Source: Rotaria socialis (taxonomy: Eukaryota; Rotifera; Eurotatoria; Philodinida; Philodinidae). Taken from it: DNA of 64,000 nucleotides. Made by a program: the position numbers and the translations under genes. The DNA lies in NCBI GenBank assembly GCA_905331475.1, contig CAJNYU010000180.1, forward strand, positions 36,036-100,035, given 5' to 3'. Shown here piece after piece: positions 13,020-27,707 of this stretch. Under the pieces are notes generated by a model. That model worked only from the letters and a program-made list of their open reading frames with translations, had not been told where the DNA came from and searched no databases. Numbering within the stretch: the stretch's first letter is position 1; every line of letters starts with the position of its first letter.

Positions 13020-14449
13020 AAATAGAAAATCGAATTAATGTTATTGGTTCTTTCTCGGGACATACGAAACACGCAGAATGAAACAGTTATACAAGACTAA
13101 CACGGTTTATATTGATTAACTGAGACAAACTAACGAATTCGAAATAATTAATAATTAAAAAGTCATTTCATTTAGTTAAAATTAAGATTTCGAAGAAATA
13201 AACATGAAAAAGTGCTTTTTATGTAATAGATGGCAGTAGATTCAAGAAAATTGAAGATAATACGGATTTTCACTTGTTTTATTTGAGAATTAGTTTTTAA
13301 TAATATCAGAAAATAAAAATTGATGAAAAAAAATTACATTTCAACCAACTATCTGTTTTTAAATACGGACTGTCCTACTTATGCTTCTGCCCTCCTTAAT
13401 CCTTAAACGGTGAGTCATAAGATTTTCATTTTATTCTTCATGAATTTTTTTCTTTTCCTGTTCTTTAAAAAGAATATGCAAAAAAGAAGTTCAATACAGT
13501 TTTGATTGAATGCCGATCTGTCCACAATAGAGTTCACTCATTCATTTGATATGATCGCGATGTGACACTTCCGTGCGTTGATCTATATTGCACATACTAA
13601 GTAAATATTGGATGTAACGTAGGCGTATGCACGTGATGATTCGTATCTTTGACGAACCATTTGACACTTGTCTCTATGTTTTACAACAAATTTCATGTGA
13701 ATCGACTGTAGTAGTATGTGCTTGAACTTATGTATGAAATTTTATTGTAGATTTTATTTTTTATAAAATTCATCTTTTGAACCATGCCAATAACACAAAA
13801 CAGCAATGCAACAACGCCTAAAACTGATGTAAGATAAACTGTTAAATTATTATTGTTTGTTAATGATATGTCTTTTCATGGATACGGTCCATTAGCAATC
13901 ATAATGCGGTTTTTTTTCTTTTCTACTCCGATAGACTGAAACAAGAAAAAAAGAAAAGACAAAAAGGAAGTACAAGATGAGTACACGTCGAATGATAACG
14001 AATGAGAAAAGAGGAAGAAAAAAAAAGAGAAATGGCTAGTTCGAATGTTAAGAATAGGAAGAATATTTCCAACAAAATAACTCTTAAACTTAGATAAACA
14101 GAAAGATATTAACATGATGTCATCATCATTGTCCGATGTTGACGATCAGCTAGTTACAACGAATGCTTGTTCTTATTACATTCCTTCAAAGCACAAGGAT
14201 AATCAATTACAGCATAATTCAAATCCAGAATCGAATTTTTTTTGTGTGGTTAAAAACATGCAACATTCATTGTTTATTTCCTCGAGAATAATGAATGTAT
14301 CAAGGCCAGGATATGCAAGAACATCATTCAATATTATTCCTTCTATGCCACAAGACATAAAAACCAATGTTAATGTATGGTGCCAGCTGGTGTTATTTTT
14401 TTTATAGAAAATTATTTGAGTTTTTGTCAAAAGAAAGCACAATTCCTTG
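13020..14449. other. Divergent intergenic region between CCT and the DHPase/CRMP gene
   Basis: 1.4 kb separating two divergently transcribed starts, so it should hold both promoters. There is an open frame of 97 codons at 14114-14407 (+) that I could not splice in frame to the downstream gene. The open frame at 13876-14115 (-) is low-complexity (Phe/Ser). Confidence 0.45.
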
Positions 14450-19110
<4,661 letters not shown>

Positions 19111-20169
19111 CCTATTTCCATATTTACAGTTGGCTTTTTCATTTGACTAATTGTTTCCAAAATCAAATAATCGAGTTCTCTCTCTCTCTCTCTCTCTCTC
19201 TCTTTTCCAATGTAGTGTGGAATTTAGACTCAAAAGGCAACTAATGTTGAGTGATCATCTCAAGACATCGATTTTCTATCTCATATTGTTTCCAAGTATT
19301 CACATATTTTTTTTTATTCTTAATAGGGATATTGATTCGCTTGCTTTTTCAGTTACACTTGTGGGTTTTTTTTGTTCTTTTCAGTATTCTATCACGATTC
19401 CTTTGTGTTTATGTGATCACGTATTTTTCTTTTGTACAACAATGTACTTTTATAATTTTACTTTTTTCCCTATCGTGCTAATCCATCGATTTCATTCCAA
19501 TTTGTTTTTATTATTTCTCGCAAATTCTTTTTTTGTGCACTAATTTACACAACGTATTAAGTAAAAATTCCTTTTGTTCTTTTTCTTCCATGATAACATT
19601 CCTTTTAAATGGCACTTTTATGAAGTAAATAAATAGATATACTCTCGAAGTTATGACGAAATCCAATTTCACAATAACGTACTTAATAAACTTTGTGATC
19701 GTAAATATCATTCTTAATGTCATTCAATAAATTACCACTTTGGTACTGCTATGAATATTTTTCAAAGTAAACGTTCATGAAAAAAACATCAAATTTTCGT
19801 AGCAAAATCTATTTTTTAAAAGAGAATTGCAAAAGATAACAGATCGTCAGTATGTTTTCTGACATAAATAAGGAAATAGTATTTCTAATATCTTCAAAAA
19901 TATGCTTTATTGAGTAATTTTTTAATTAATGATATGTATTTACAGAAAAAGTCGTAAAATTATCATCGTTATCCTATTTAAGAAAATAAGGTACTTGAAC
20001 TTGAACTAATAGTTGATTGGTTAAAATGCCGCTAATACATTTTTATAACCAAAATTTAGGTAGAATACTATTTGTGAGAGTAGCTGCCGAATTCGATTTC
20101 GAATATAAATGCAAAAAAACACTTACTTTTTCTCACGCCGCCATGAGAAAAAGATTTATTTTTTATTAA
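19111..20169. other. Intergenic, 3' flank of the DHPase/CRMP gene
   Basis: T-rich sequence likely containing the 3' UTR. The open frames at 19151-19543 (both frames) are Phe/Leu-rich products of this composition. No gene recognised. Confidence 0.5.
19177..19203. repeat. (CT)n microsatellite
   Basis: About 13 CT units just downstream of the DHPase/CRMP stop codon. Confidence 0.95.
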
Positions 20170-20609
20170 TTATGAAATTTATAAATTGACTTCGCTCCCA
20201 TTTATAATTCAGGATAAAGATATAGATTTAGTTTCTATAAAATATAAAATTTATACATTGACTTGGGTGTGTACGTGCGCAGACGCGTATGTCCGTCTTT
20301 CCTCATACCCACACTTGCCATGTTGTGTGCGTGTGTGTAGATCCCCGTGTTCGCCTTTTCTCACACTCACACCAAATTTTCAGCATAAGATAGCAATATA
20401 CGTAAAGAAATAAAATTGAATATTACGAGCGATGCCAAACGGGAAAATCTGAATATAACGTCTCTCTAACTTACACCAAAAACAATTACTCCGTCTTCAA
20501 ATAAACCACGGTGATTACAGAAGTTTGACTATGCTATATATAAACAACTCGAAAAACAGGGACACTTTTGTAAATAGCGCTAAAGCAACACACAAATTGA
20601 ACTGAGACC

Positions 20610-20859
20610 CAGGTTGAGAAATCCCACATCGAATCCGATAGAAACTTGATAGTATCCTACCATCCGACAGAATCTTATAGGATTCCGAGTCGAGGAATTG
20701 ACGTCGGAACCCATTGAACTTCCAATAACATCCAACGGTGTTTCTTTGAAATTCATAGGAATCCGATGATAGGTCTGTAGGATCCGACAAAATCCGATAA
20801 GATCCTACTGGATGCGAATCGGTTCCGATTGGTGCCTACTGTTGGATTGCTTGATCTGG
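20610..20859. mobile_element. Short element with CCCAGGTTGA / TTGATCTGGG ends
   Basis: Begins CCCAGGTTGAGAAATCCCA and ends GCTTGATCTGGG, an imperfect terminal inverted repeat. The flanks on both sides read GA. The interior is rich in variants of GGATCCGA/GAATCCGAT, unlike the surrounding AT-rich DNA. Same type of termini as the elements at 21026 and 59705. Confidence 0.55.
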
Positions 20860-21025
20860 GGAGCTCTTAATCATACCACAGGTGAAAAAAGCCTCGAACC
20901 GTCACGAGCACAGCATCGACGGTTAGAAACAGCAAATATCTACATACATGATTTTTTGAGAACACGCAGCTAGAAAAGCACAACAAAGAAATGTGCTAAG
21001 ATCATGCAGCTAACATATGAAAAAA

Positions 21026-21315
21026 CCCAGGCTGATCAAAACGGACTCGTTTACGGCCTGTTTGTCGGCGGTAAACGATGTCAAAACTGTATCTTTACGG
21101 CAGTAAATAGGCCGTATTTGCCCGTAATGCCTGGCGCAGTAATACGGCACCATAAACCGGACTGAATTTTCATGGTTTACGGCTGTTTGTGCTCCGTACT
21201 CTCATCATAATACGATCCGTATTACTGCGCCAGATATTACGGCAAAATTTCGCCCGTAAAATAGTCGTAAAGTAACCGTCAATGGCCGTATACGGACCGT
21301 ACTGTTCGACCTGGG
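21026..21315. mobile_element. 290-bp MITE, copy 1 (CCCAGG...CCTGGG)
   Basis: Terminal inverted repeats: CCCAGGCTGATCAAAACGG at the left, and the right end read backwards is CCCAGGTCGAACAGTACGG. The interior is rich in TACGG/CCGTA words and partly self-complementary. A second copy lies at 59705-59984 with roughly 85% identity by eye. The 2 bases flanking each side are AA, suggesting a 2-bp target duplication. It is non-coding. Confidence 0.85.
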
Positions 21316-22215
21316 AAGGTACACTTTCACATTAACAGCAAACCGTAACTGAGCTAATATATCCGACATCGAATACAAGATAAATTACAGAGGCATTGAC
21401 ACTGGACTTTCATGGCCATATTCGGATTCCGACCAAACATAAAATACGTATCCCAATACGTCATTAAAAAAACTCACTAACGATTCCGCTAATTTATAAA
21501 TTTTATAATTTATAAAAACTAAATCTGTATCTTTATCCTGAATTATAAATGGGAGTGAAGTCAATTTATAAATTTTGTAATTTATAAAAGCTAAATTTAT
21601 ATCTTTATCCTGAATTATAAATGAGAGTGAAGTCAATTTGTAAATTTTATAATTTATAAAAAGGAAATCTAAATCATTCCTAAATTTAAAATTCACTGCC
21701 AGTTAGATGATCTATTTCTTTTGCTTTGGGGTGGTTTCTAAATGGTCATTATTTTTTTTCATTTATTTTCGAATTGTGAATAGTTATTCAGATGTCAATT
21801 TATATTCGAAGTCGAACTAGGCATCTCATGAAAAAGTATATGGGTGAATCCATGGAGACCCGTCCATTTTTTGGAAAAGTTTTTTTTTTCGATTCTTTTT
21901 TGCAGTCGAAACTTCCGGTGAGCTGTAGAAAACACTTTGATGAAAAAAAAATATGACATTACTAGCAGAAAATATCGAGTTCTGGTTGATTTTTTTGGAA
22001 CGATTATGGCATATTGTCAGGCAAAGGGGAAACGTCAGTAATATATGAAAGCTGTTTAGAAACACTTTACGTTAGATGGAAAAAATTAGAACATGCCTAT
22101 TGGAAGTATTGAGTTATGAGTCATTTCTTCTGAAAATAACAATAACTGTCGTTTGTCATGCTGAGTGACACTAATTTATTTGAAGGATTTTCATTAGACT
22201 AGTGATAAAAATAAT

Positions 22216-22266
22216 GATGGGTGTGGGTGTGTTGCTATTCTACCTGCTTCACCCACATCTACACCC
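22216..22266. repeat. GGGTGTGGGTGT / ACACCCGCC imperfect inverted repeat
   Basis: ATGATGGGTGTGGGTGTG is followed by CCCACATCTACACCCGCC. A similar GTGGGTGTGGGTGT...CACCCCCACCCATCAT pair is seen at 61791-61856, in the same kind of intergenic DNA. These look like two members of one short element family. Confidence 0.4.
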
Positions 22267-22555
22267 GCCATGAACAGAGGAGTCTTGTCATGGCTTCATC
22301 TTCACTGGGGCTCTCATTATCGCTTAATTCCGTTGATGAACGAGTCATCATTTTCTTCCATTCAAATGCATGATATCTTGGGCATAACCAGCGTGTTAGG
22401 TCGTCAGCCGCATCATATCGAGTAATCAAAAACATCGATAGATGTGGCGATACATGCACGACTCCTTTGGGTACAGGAGTAAAGTTTGCACGTTTTGTCG
22501 GATGTTCACAATACTTTTGTTTGGGCACTGAGATAGGCTTTTGTAAAGCAATCAG
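22259..22555 (-). pseudogene. Unrecognised open-frame fragment in repeat region
   Basis: The minus-strand frame is open from just after a TAG near 22572 to 22259. Its peptide has unbiased composition (for example PKGVVHVSPHLSMFLITRYD, then DLTRWLCPR) and no low complexity. No start codon with context, no splice partner and no family assignment could be found. It may be a fragment of a dispersed coding repeat. Its end overlaps the GT-rich inverted repeat at 22216-22266. Confidence 0.25.
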
Positions 22556-22870
22556 AAAACGTACAGGCTAGTAATCGACCCTTTCCACCCATGTCGCCTC
22601 TTTTTTATCAACTGTGCCGCAGTTACGCGTAACTATGGCGCATTGATCGTAGTGAAGATTTCTATATGAAACTACGCTTAGTATGACTCAGATCAACGTA
22701 ACTGCGTCCTAGTGATCGCATCCTACGATCTGTTGTATGTATAAATGATCAATTACAAATTATTCCTCCTTATTTGTAATTGGCTACACTCGAACAATAA
22801 AACTTAGTAATAGTAGTGTTTATCACATTTTCGTTCATAAGTCATTCTACTACAAGCAGTGAAATGCATA

Positions 22871-22970
22871 NNNNNNNNNNNNNNNNNNNNNNNNNNNNNN
22901 NNNNNNNNNNNNNNNNNNNNNNNNNNNNNNNNNNNNNNNNNNNNNNNNNNNNNNNNNNNNNNNNNNNNNN
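22871..22970. other. Assembly gap (100 N)
   Basis: A run of exactly 100 N, the conventional scaffold gap of unknown true size. It lies in the repeat-rich gene-poor interval, so the two sides may not be truly 100 bases apart. Confidence 1.
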
Positions 22971-25900
22971 AACTATGTAAATAAGAACGATCTCCGTATT
23001 GACATGCATTGCGTTATTAAATAAATGATGTACGTCTAGAAAATAAAGAAGCTAGATGTTTTCATTAGAGCTAAAATTTTACGTTTGTTCCGTCGCAATA
23101 GTAAAAATAGGAATCTAGAATGTTGCAACAATCGTATGAAACATCATATTTCAAGTTTCATTAACCTAAATACATTCAATTAGGAGTGCTGCAGCATATT
23201 GTTTTGACTCATCTAAACTCAAATTGGCAAACTTTAGATAGTGCTTCCGTTTGAACTTTTTATATCTCTGTCAATAACTAAGAACTGCATTCACTATCCT
23301 ACTCATTTTGTCTTGAAATTTGCAAATTGATTAGAGAAAAGTGGTTAGAGCTTTCTTTTGAGATCATTTTAAAAAAAGGGACGCATAAAGGTGACAACAT
23401 TTTCTTCTAATTTTATTTATAAAGAGAGCAATTCGTTCATAGCATTTAAATCTTGATGGGCAGACGATATTATTTGATTAAGAGACTTTTTTTTCTCTCT
23501 TAACGTCATTACTTCAATAGAGTGTGGCAACGGTATGCAACGGTTTCCATTGGAACCCTTAAGAAACACCACAACATAACATCTGTAAATAGGCATCTAT
23601 TTGAATGCAAAGTAATTTATTGAAAAGATTTCAAACCAACGAAAATATTGTTGCTCAACGTTTAATTTTAATTTTAATTAAAAATGTCCAATTTCCTACG
23701 TAAATTATCGTAAACAGCTTAATGAATATAAGATTTTTCATAATTAAAAACAAATCAATCAATCCATAAAAATTTCAAATACACACTTATGATAATCAGA
23801 AAGTTTTATTTAATAGAATCATTCTTTTGAGAGAACTATTCTTCAAAACATTTTGTACAGCTTTATAATCTATTTTTTATTTTCAATATATTTTTTACGA
23901 TGCTAGATCAAGGGACAATCCACAATCTAGAGACGTATGCCTCTCTAGCTGGAGTATCATATAGTATATGATTTAAGTGAGAGCCTACAATCTGTCTCCA
24001 CAATTCTATTGAATATGTCACATTCAAGTGAAAGCTGAGTCAAAGTTACAAGCAATAATGAATGTAAATAAAAACACGTTCAATACTGAAGAGTGTAGAG
24101 AAATGAAAGATTGTTTTCAATAAGATCATACACATTGTTGTGCTGGAACTCCAAGTCAATTTGTGTTCTCTGCTAGTCAATCGTTCTTTAAGACGAGTAT
24201 CAATGGAAAAAGGCGATTCCTTCCATGAAGCATTGCTCCAGAGAGTACAACAGAGTCACTCATAAAAATAGTCGAATGATTGATAGTAATTAGAGACCTG
24301 CGGGACAAACTTTGTCGTGTCCCGTAAAATCCCGTTGACAAAAAGATGTTTAAATGTTGCGTAGTTCCATCAAAGAAAACAAAAGACCTTTTCTACCTGA
24401 TCAATAGGAAAAAAAGAAGAGTGAAAACTTATAGATAAAAATAAATTTTTTTTTATCAAAAATAAGAACTGGTACTTTGAACCCTGCTCGAAGTAAGCGA
24501 AGACATTTGGGAAAAATAGTACTCTCCTGTTTCCATAGTATATTAACTATTTATATAGCCGACGAAAAATATTTTAATCTAATCATTATTAGAACAGTCA
24601 AACCGAGCTTTTTGCGATAGATGCTATTTAAAATGAATTAGCTTATTTGAGATAATGTATGTCTATAATAACTTCGATATATCTGGGACACATGTGCTCT
24701 CTTTTATATCAACAATTAGTCTATCATTGTGTGAAAATTATTTTTTTGTCATTATTTATCTCAGTACTATCAACTACAAGTTCTACTTAGAAAGTTTTCT
24801 TTTTAAATTAAATTCGACTAATTTTCGTATGAACCAATTAACGTTGATCAATTTTCTTATCGATTAATTTCCATACACATTTATGTACAGATAAAATTAA
24901 TAATTTGTTATTTATTAAGAGAAATATGCGAGTTTTAAATGAAACTTATTCTTTAGTTGTTGAAGTGTGTAAAAAAAAGTAAACTCAACTGACTCAACAC
25001 CGTCTGTAACATCAGAAAAAAATTAAATTGGCGACAGGAAATCAATAATTATATGAAGAAACAGCTGAAAAGATAATGATGATGAACAGTTTTCAGTGAG
25101 TTTTTCCATTTAAACATTAAGATGTTCATTATAAATAACAAGTTTAAAGTACATCACACGTTTTTATGTAATTTTAAAAATTCGGGACATTTAATTTTTT
25201 TGAATTGTCCCGATTCCCGTTTGTCTCGTCCCGAAAACACGGGAAAGCGCTGGAAAGTGGAAGCAGTATCCTGGCTGGAAGTTACCGGATTTTTTTCTTG
25301 TGGATTCCGATCAGTTTTCTGTGCTTTCTGACTGGAAGTTGACCGAAATCCACAGAAAACAAAATCCGGTAATTCCAGCCCGGAATACTGCTTCCACTTT
25401 CCCGTGCTTTCCGGCCGTTTCGCATCGTACCTCCACGACCTGGGTTGAGGCACATTTTACGGAGAGATATTCGTCTTTTCGGATTATACTGATATAACAG
25501 TAGCCACATCAGCATCTTAATTTTCTTGAAATCAATATACTATCTATATCAATCATGGATTGTATCAATGTCGAGGTTTACGCAATTTGTTTATGATCTT
25601 ATAAGAAGCCATACCGACAACAACGATTCTGTATTTATTTATCTCTTGTAGGAAAATATCAATGCGAAAAATCAGATCGAATCTGAGAAGAAGTGTAATA
25701 TTTTCTTCCAGCATAGAATATACAGTGTGAACGTGTCTGAGGACCACTAGATTCAGCTGAAATGCACCTATCTTTAGGATACGATTGTTGCGAACCTGAA
25801 ATCAACAAAACAAGAGCCATGTATTAAAAAAACAGGTGCCACATTATCGCTTATCTCACTCTAATTCACTTCTATAGCACTTTAGCATTATAATGGCAAC

Positions 25901-26206
25901 TGCTATGAAGTAAATTTATTGAACAGAATATGGAGAACTACCATTTATTTTCTTCAATTGTAACTTCTGTTGTGATTCATGTATTCTTACGTTTAACTGT
26001 GAATTTAAATCTTTTCAATCTTTCGTTAGCATAGCTCTGATCAGCGCTCAAAATTTCAATAAATAGTATGACATGCATTGGTTATACCAGCTCTACATTT
26101 TATCGTTACTTTATTAAGCTCGTAATCGATGATTGAAAAATAATACGATTTATTTAAATGGTGAACAGCAAAAGTTGAGAATATTAGTGATTATCAGCAT
26201 AGGAAT
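22971..26206. other. Gene-poor region after the gap
   Basis: About 3.2 kb with no recognisable gene. It contains a small inverted repeat GGGACA...TGTCCC at about 24303-24325 and the palindromic element at 25228-25444. Open frames at 25122-25515 on both strands are by-products of that palindrome. Confidence 0.5.
25228..25444. mobile_element. Foldback/palindromic element, CCTGGG right end
   Basis: Outer arms: the left arm contains GGAAAGTGGAAGCAGTAT (about 25251) and the right arm its complement ATACTGCTTCCACTTTCC (about 25385). The arms continue through matching CTGGAA..TACCGGATTTT segments. An inner palindrome GTGGATTCCGATCA / TGACCGAAATCCAC sits in the centre. The right end GACCTGGG equals the right terminus of the MITE at 21026, suggesting the same transposition machinery; the left end is unclear. 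It is much GC-richer than its surroundings. Confidence 0.6.
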
Positions 26207-26692
26207 TAGGGGTGGCACTTTATCTTTACTTTACCGGTTAAAGTAAAGTTCGCTACTTTACTTTACCCGGTAAAGTAAAGTAAGTCAACTTTACCCGAAA
26301 AGTAAAGTAAAGTAAAGTAAAGGGAATTAAATAAAGTTGAGTTTGTTGCCCATTTTTTAGCCCAGTATCATGCACTAATAACGCTGCAGCATATGAAAGT
26401 ATTTTTGGAACGATTTATTCATAAAAAAAGTGGAAAATAAAGTACAGTAATGATGAAAAGGTCACATTTTTCATAGATGAACACTTTTGTATGCTGCAGC
26501 GTTATCAGAGCTTGATGCTGGCCTAGAAAATGAACAATAAGCCTAACTTAATACAAGTCACTTTACTTTACTTTACTTTACTTTACCGAATAAAGTAAAG
26601 TTCACTGCTTTACTTTACCAGGTAAAGTAAAGTTCACTACTTTACTTTACTTTACTTTTTCAAAGTTAAGTAAAGATAAAGTGCCACCCCTA
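26207..26692. mobile_element. hAT-type MITE, 486 bp, with exact 8-bp target duplication
   Basis: The element starts TAGGGGTGGCACTTTATCTT and ends with the exact complement, AAGATAAAGTGCCACCCCTA. It is flanked on both sides by ATAGGAAT (26199-26206 and 26693-26700), an 8-bp target-site duplication typical of the hAT superfamily, as is the TAGGGGTGGCA terminus. The subterminal regions are arrays of TTTACTTTAC/GTAAAGTAAA on both sides. The centre is also self-complementary (AACGCTGCAGCATA ... TATGCTGCAGCGTT). There is no coding capacity, so it must depend on a transposase elsewhere. It lies 15 bases beyond the stop codon of the FkbM gene. Confidence 0.92.
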
Positions 26693-26714
26693 ATAGGAAT
26701 TACGTTTTTATTGT

Positions 26715-27707
26715 TTAGCAAATTTGTGATCGGTTCATGTTCACCCAGAAAATATCGCCTGGCCACGAATTAAAAGCATCGGCTGTATTAAGATCAGCGC
26801 ACATATCTTTTGTAGCGACGTATCCGCGTTCAATAAAAAACTTTAAAACAACGCCCATACGAGCTTTAGCATGAGGTACCGCATCCCATTCCATTAGTAC
26901 AACAGGTATGTTGACATAATCAAATACTTTTTTACCAGTTTCGCATAGGAAAATCTCGGCCCATTGAATGTCAACTTTCATAACAGCGTTTCGAATGTCT
27001 TTGTCTTGCAGTATTGGAAGAATTTCATCAAATCGTATCGTTGTCACAGCATACATATCATCGTTTGAATATTCTCCAGTGTCTTTTTCGATAATTGCTT
27101 GTGCGCCAACATTAAAAGGATCGGAATTCATTTTGAAAGTTTTACCTGATTCAGAATAGATAGCATTACCAACCAGTACAACTTTGTCTTGGACGTTTTC
27201 GATTTGCACTGCCTTGCGAATCCGATTTATGTTAGGCTTGAAGCATTCTATCGAAATCACACGTCTACCAAACGAAGCTGCAAACATGGTATAACTTCCA
27301 ACATTAGCTCCAACATCAATGAAATCCATATGAGGATATTTAATTAAGAAGCTAATTACTTCGGTAATGAGTCGTTCTTCCCATATTTTCTTCTTCTTTA
27401 TATCATTACTCACCGCATCTCGGGTATCATGAAGGCAAATGGTAGTTTTAACAATATGAAGTAGATATTTCGTTTCGATACATGTAAAGTTTTCTTTTGT
27501 ATCTTCATGTAGATCAATAATATTGACATACTTCGACAGATTTGGTATTTGAGGAGCAATTGTTTTTGTCGCTTGAATATTTAATGTCGTTGGTATTGTT
27601 GAATTCAGTTTGAAATAATAAACGGCATAGAGAACAGCTATTCCCAATGCAAAAAGTATTGACTTACGTTTTCGCTGATTAAATATTGTGGTGAAACAGT
27701 TTTCCAT
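26715..27707 (-). CDS. FkbM-family SAM-dependent methyltransferase, membrane-anchored, intronless
   Basis: FkbM-type enzymes transfer methyl groups from S-adenosylmethionine, often to sugar or polyketide hydroxyls; the substrate here is unknown. Single open frame of 330 residues. After a basic N-terminus, residues about 17-34 form a membrane anchor (ILFALGIAVLYAVYYF), predicting a lumenal or extracellular catalytic domain. The SAM-binding motif I is DFIDVGANVGSYTMFAA, followed by VISIECFKPN and the FkbM block around VMKVDIQWAE. The C-terminus keeps the acceptor-region pattern VVLMEWDAVP. There is no intron, unlike nearly every neighbour, which may reflect retroposition or horizontal acquisition. 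The hAT MITE sits in what should be the 3' UTR. Confidence 0.87.
   Translation of the reverse strand: MENCFTTIFNQRKRKSILFALGIAVLYAVYYFKLNSTIPTTLNIQATKTIAPQIPNLSKYVNIIDLHEDTKENFTCIETKYLLHIVKTTICLHDTRDAVSNDIKKKKIWEERLITEVISFLIKYPHMDFIDVGANVGSYTMFAASFGRRVISIECFKPNINRIRKAVQIENVQDKVVLVGNAIYSESGKTFKMNSDPFNVGAQAIIEKDTGEYSNDDMYAVTTIRFDEILPILQDKDIRNAVMKVDIQWAEIFLCETGKKVFDYVNIPVVLMEWDAVPHAKARMGVVLKFFIERGYVATKDMCADLNTADAFNSWPGDIFWVNMNRSQIC

Larger units (their letters stand above)
20170..21665. mobile_element. Inverted-repeat-bounded composite repeat block
   Basis: A unit of about 68 bases containing ATTTATAATTCAGGATAAAG occurs once plus a part on the left (about 20170-20260). It occurs more than twice in tandem, in the opposite orientation, on the right (about 21485-21665). 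The block between them holds two separate short elements (20610-20859 and 21026-21315). The arrangement resembles a foldback-type non-autonomous element with subterminal tandem repeats, later used as an insertion site. No transposase coding sequence is visible. Confidence 0.65.

Noticed and set aside
14114..14407. 97-codon open frame just upstream of the DHPase/CRMP start, possible alternative N-terminal exon
   Set aside because: Candidate donors near 14370-14380 and the acceptor at about 14407 do not join to the 14450 exon without an in-frame stop; no family resemblance.
19151..19543. 130-codon open frame rich in Phe, Leu and Ser
   Set aside because: Begins in a CT microsatellite and reads through T-rich 3' flank; composition explains the length.
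20881..20925. Possible tRNA T-arm (GGTTCGAGGC in complement)
   Set aside because: No acceptor, D or anticodon arms could be folded around it. No convincing tRNA or rRNA gene was seen anywhere in the window.
25122..25515. Four overlapping open frames on both strands
   Set aside because: They arise from the symmetry and higher GC of the palindromic element at 25228-25444.
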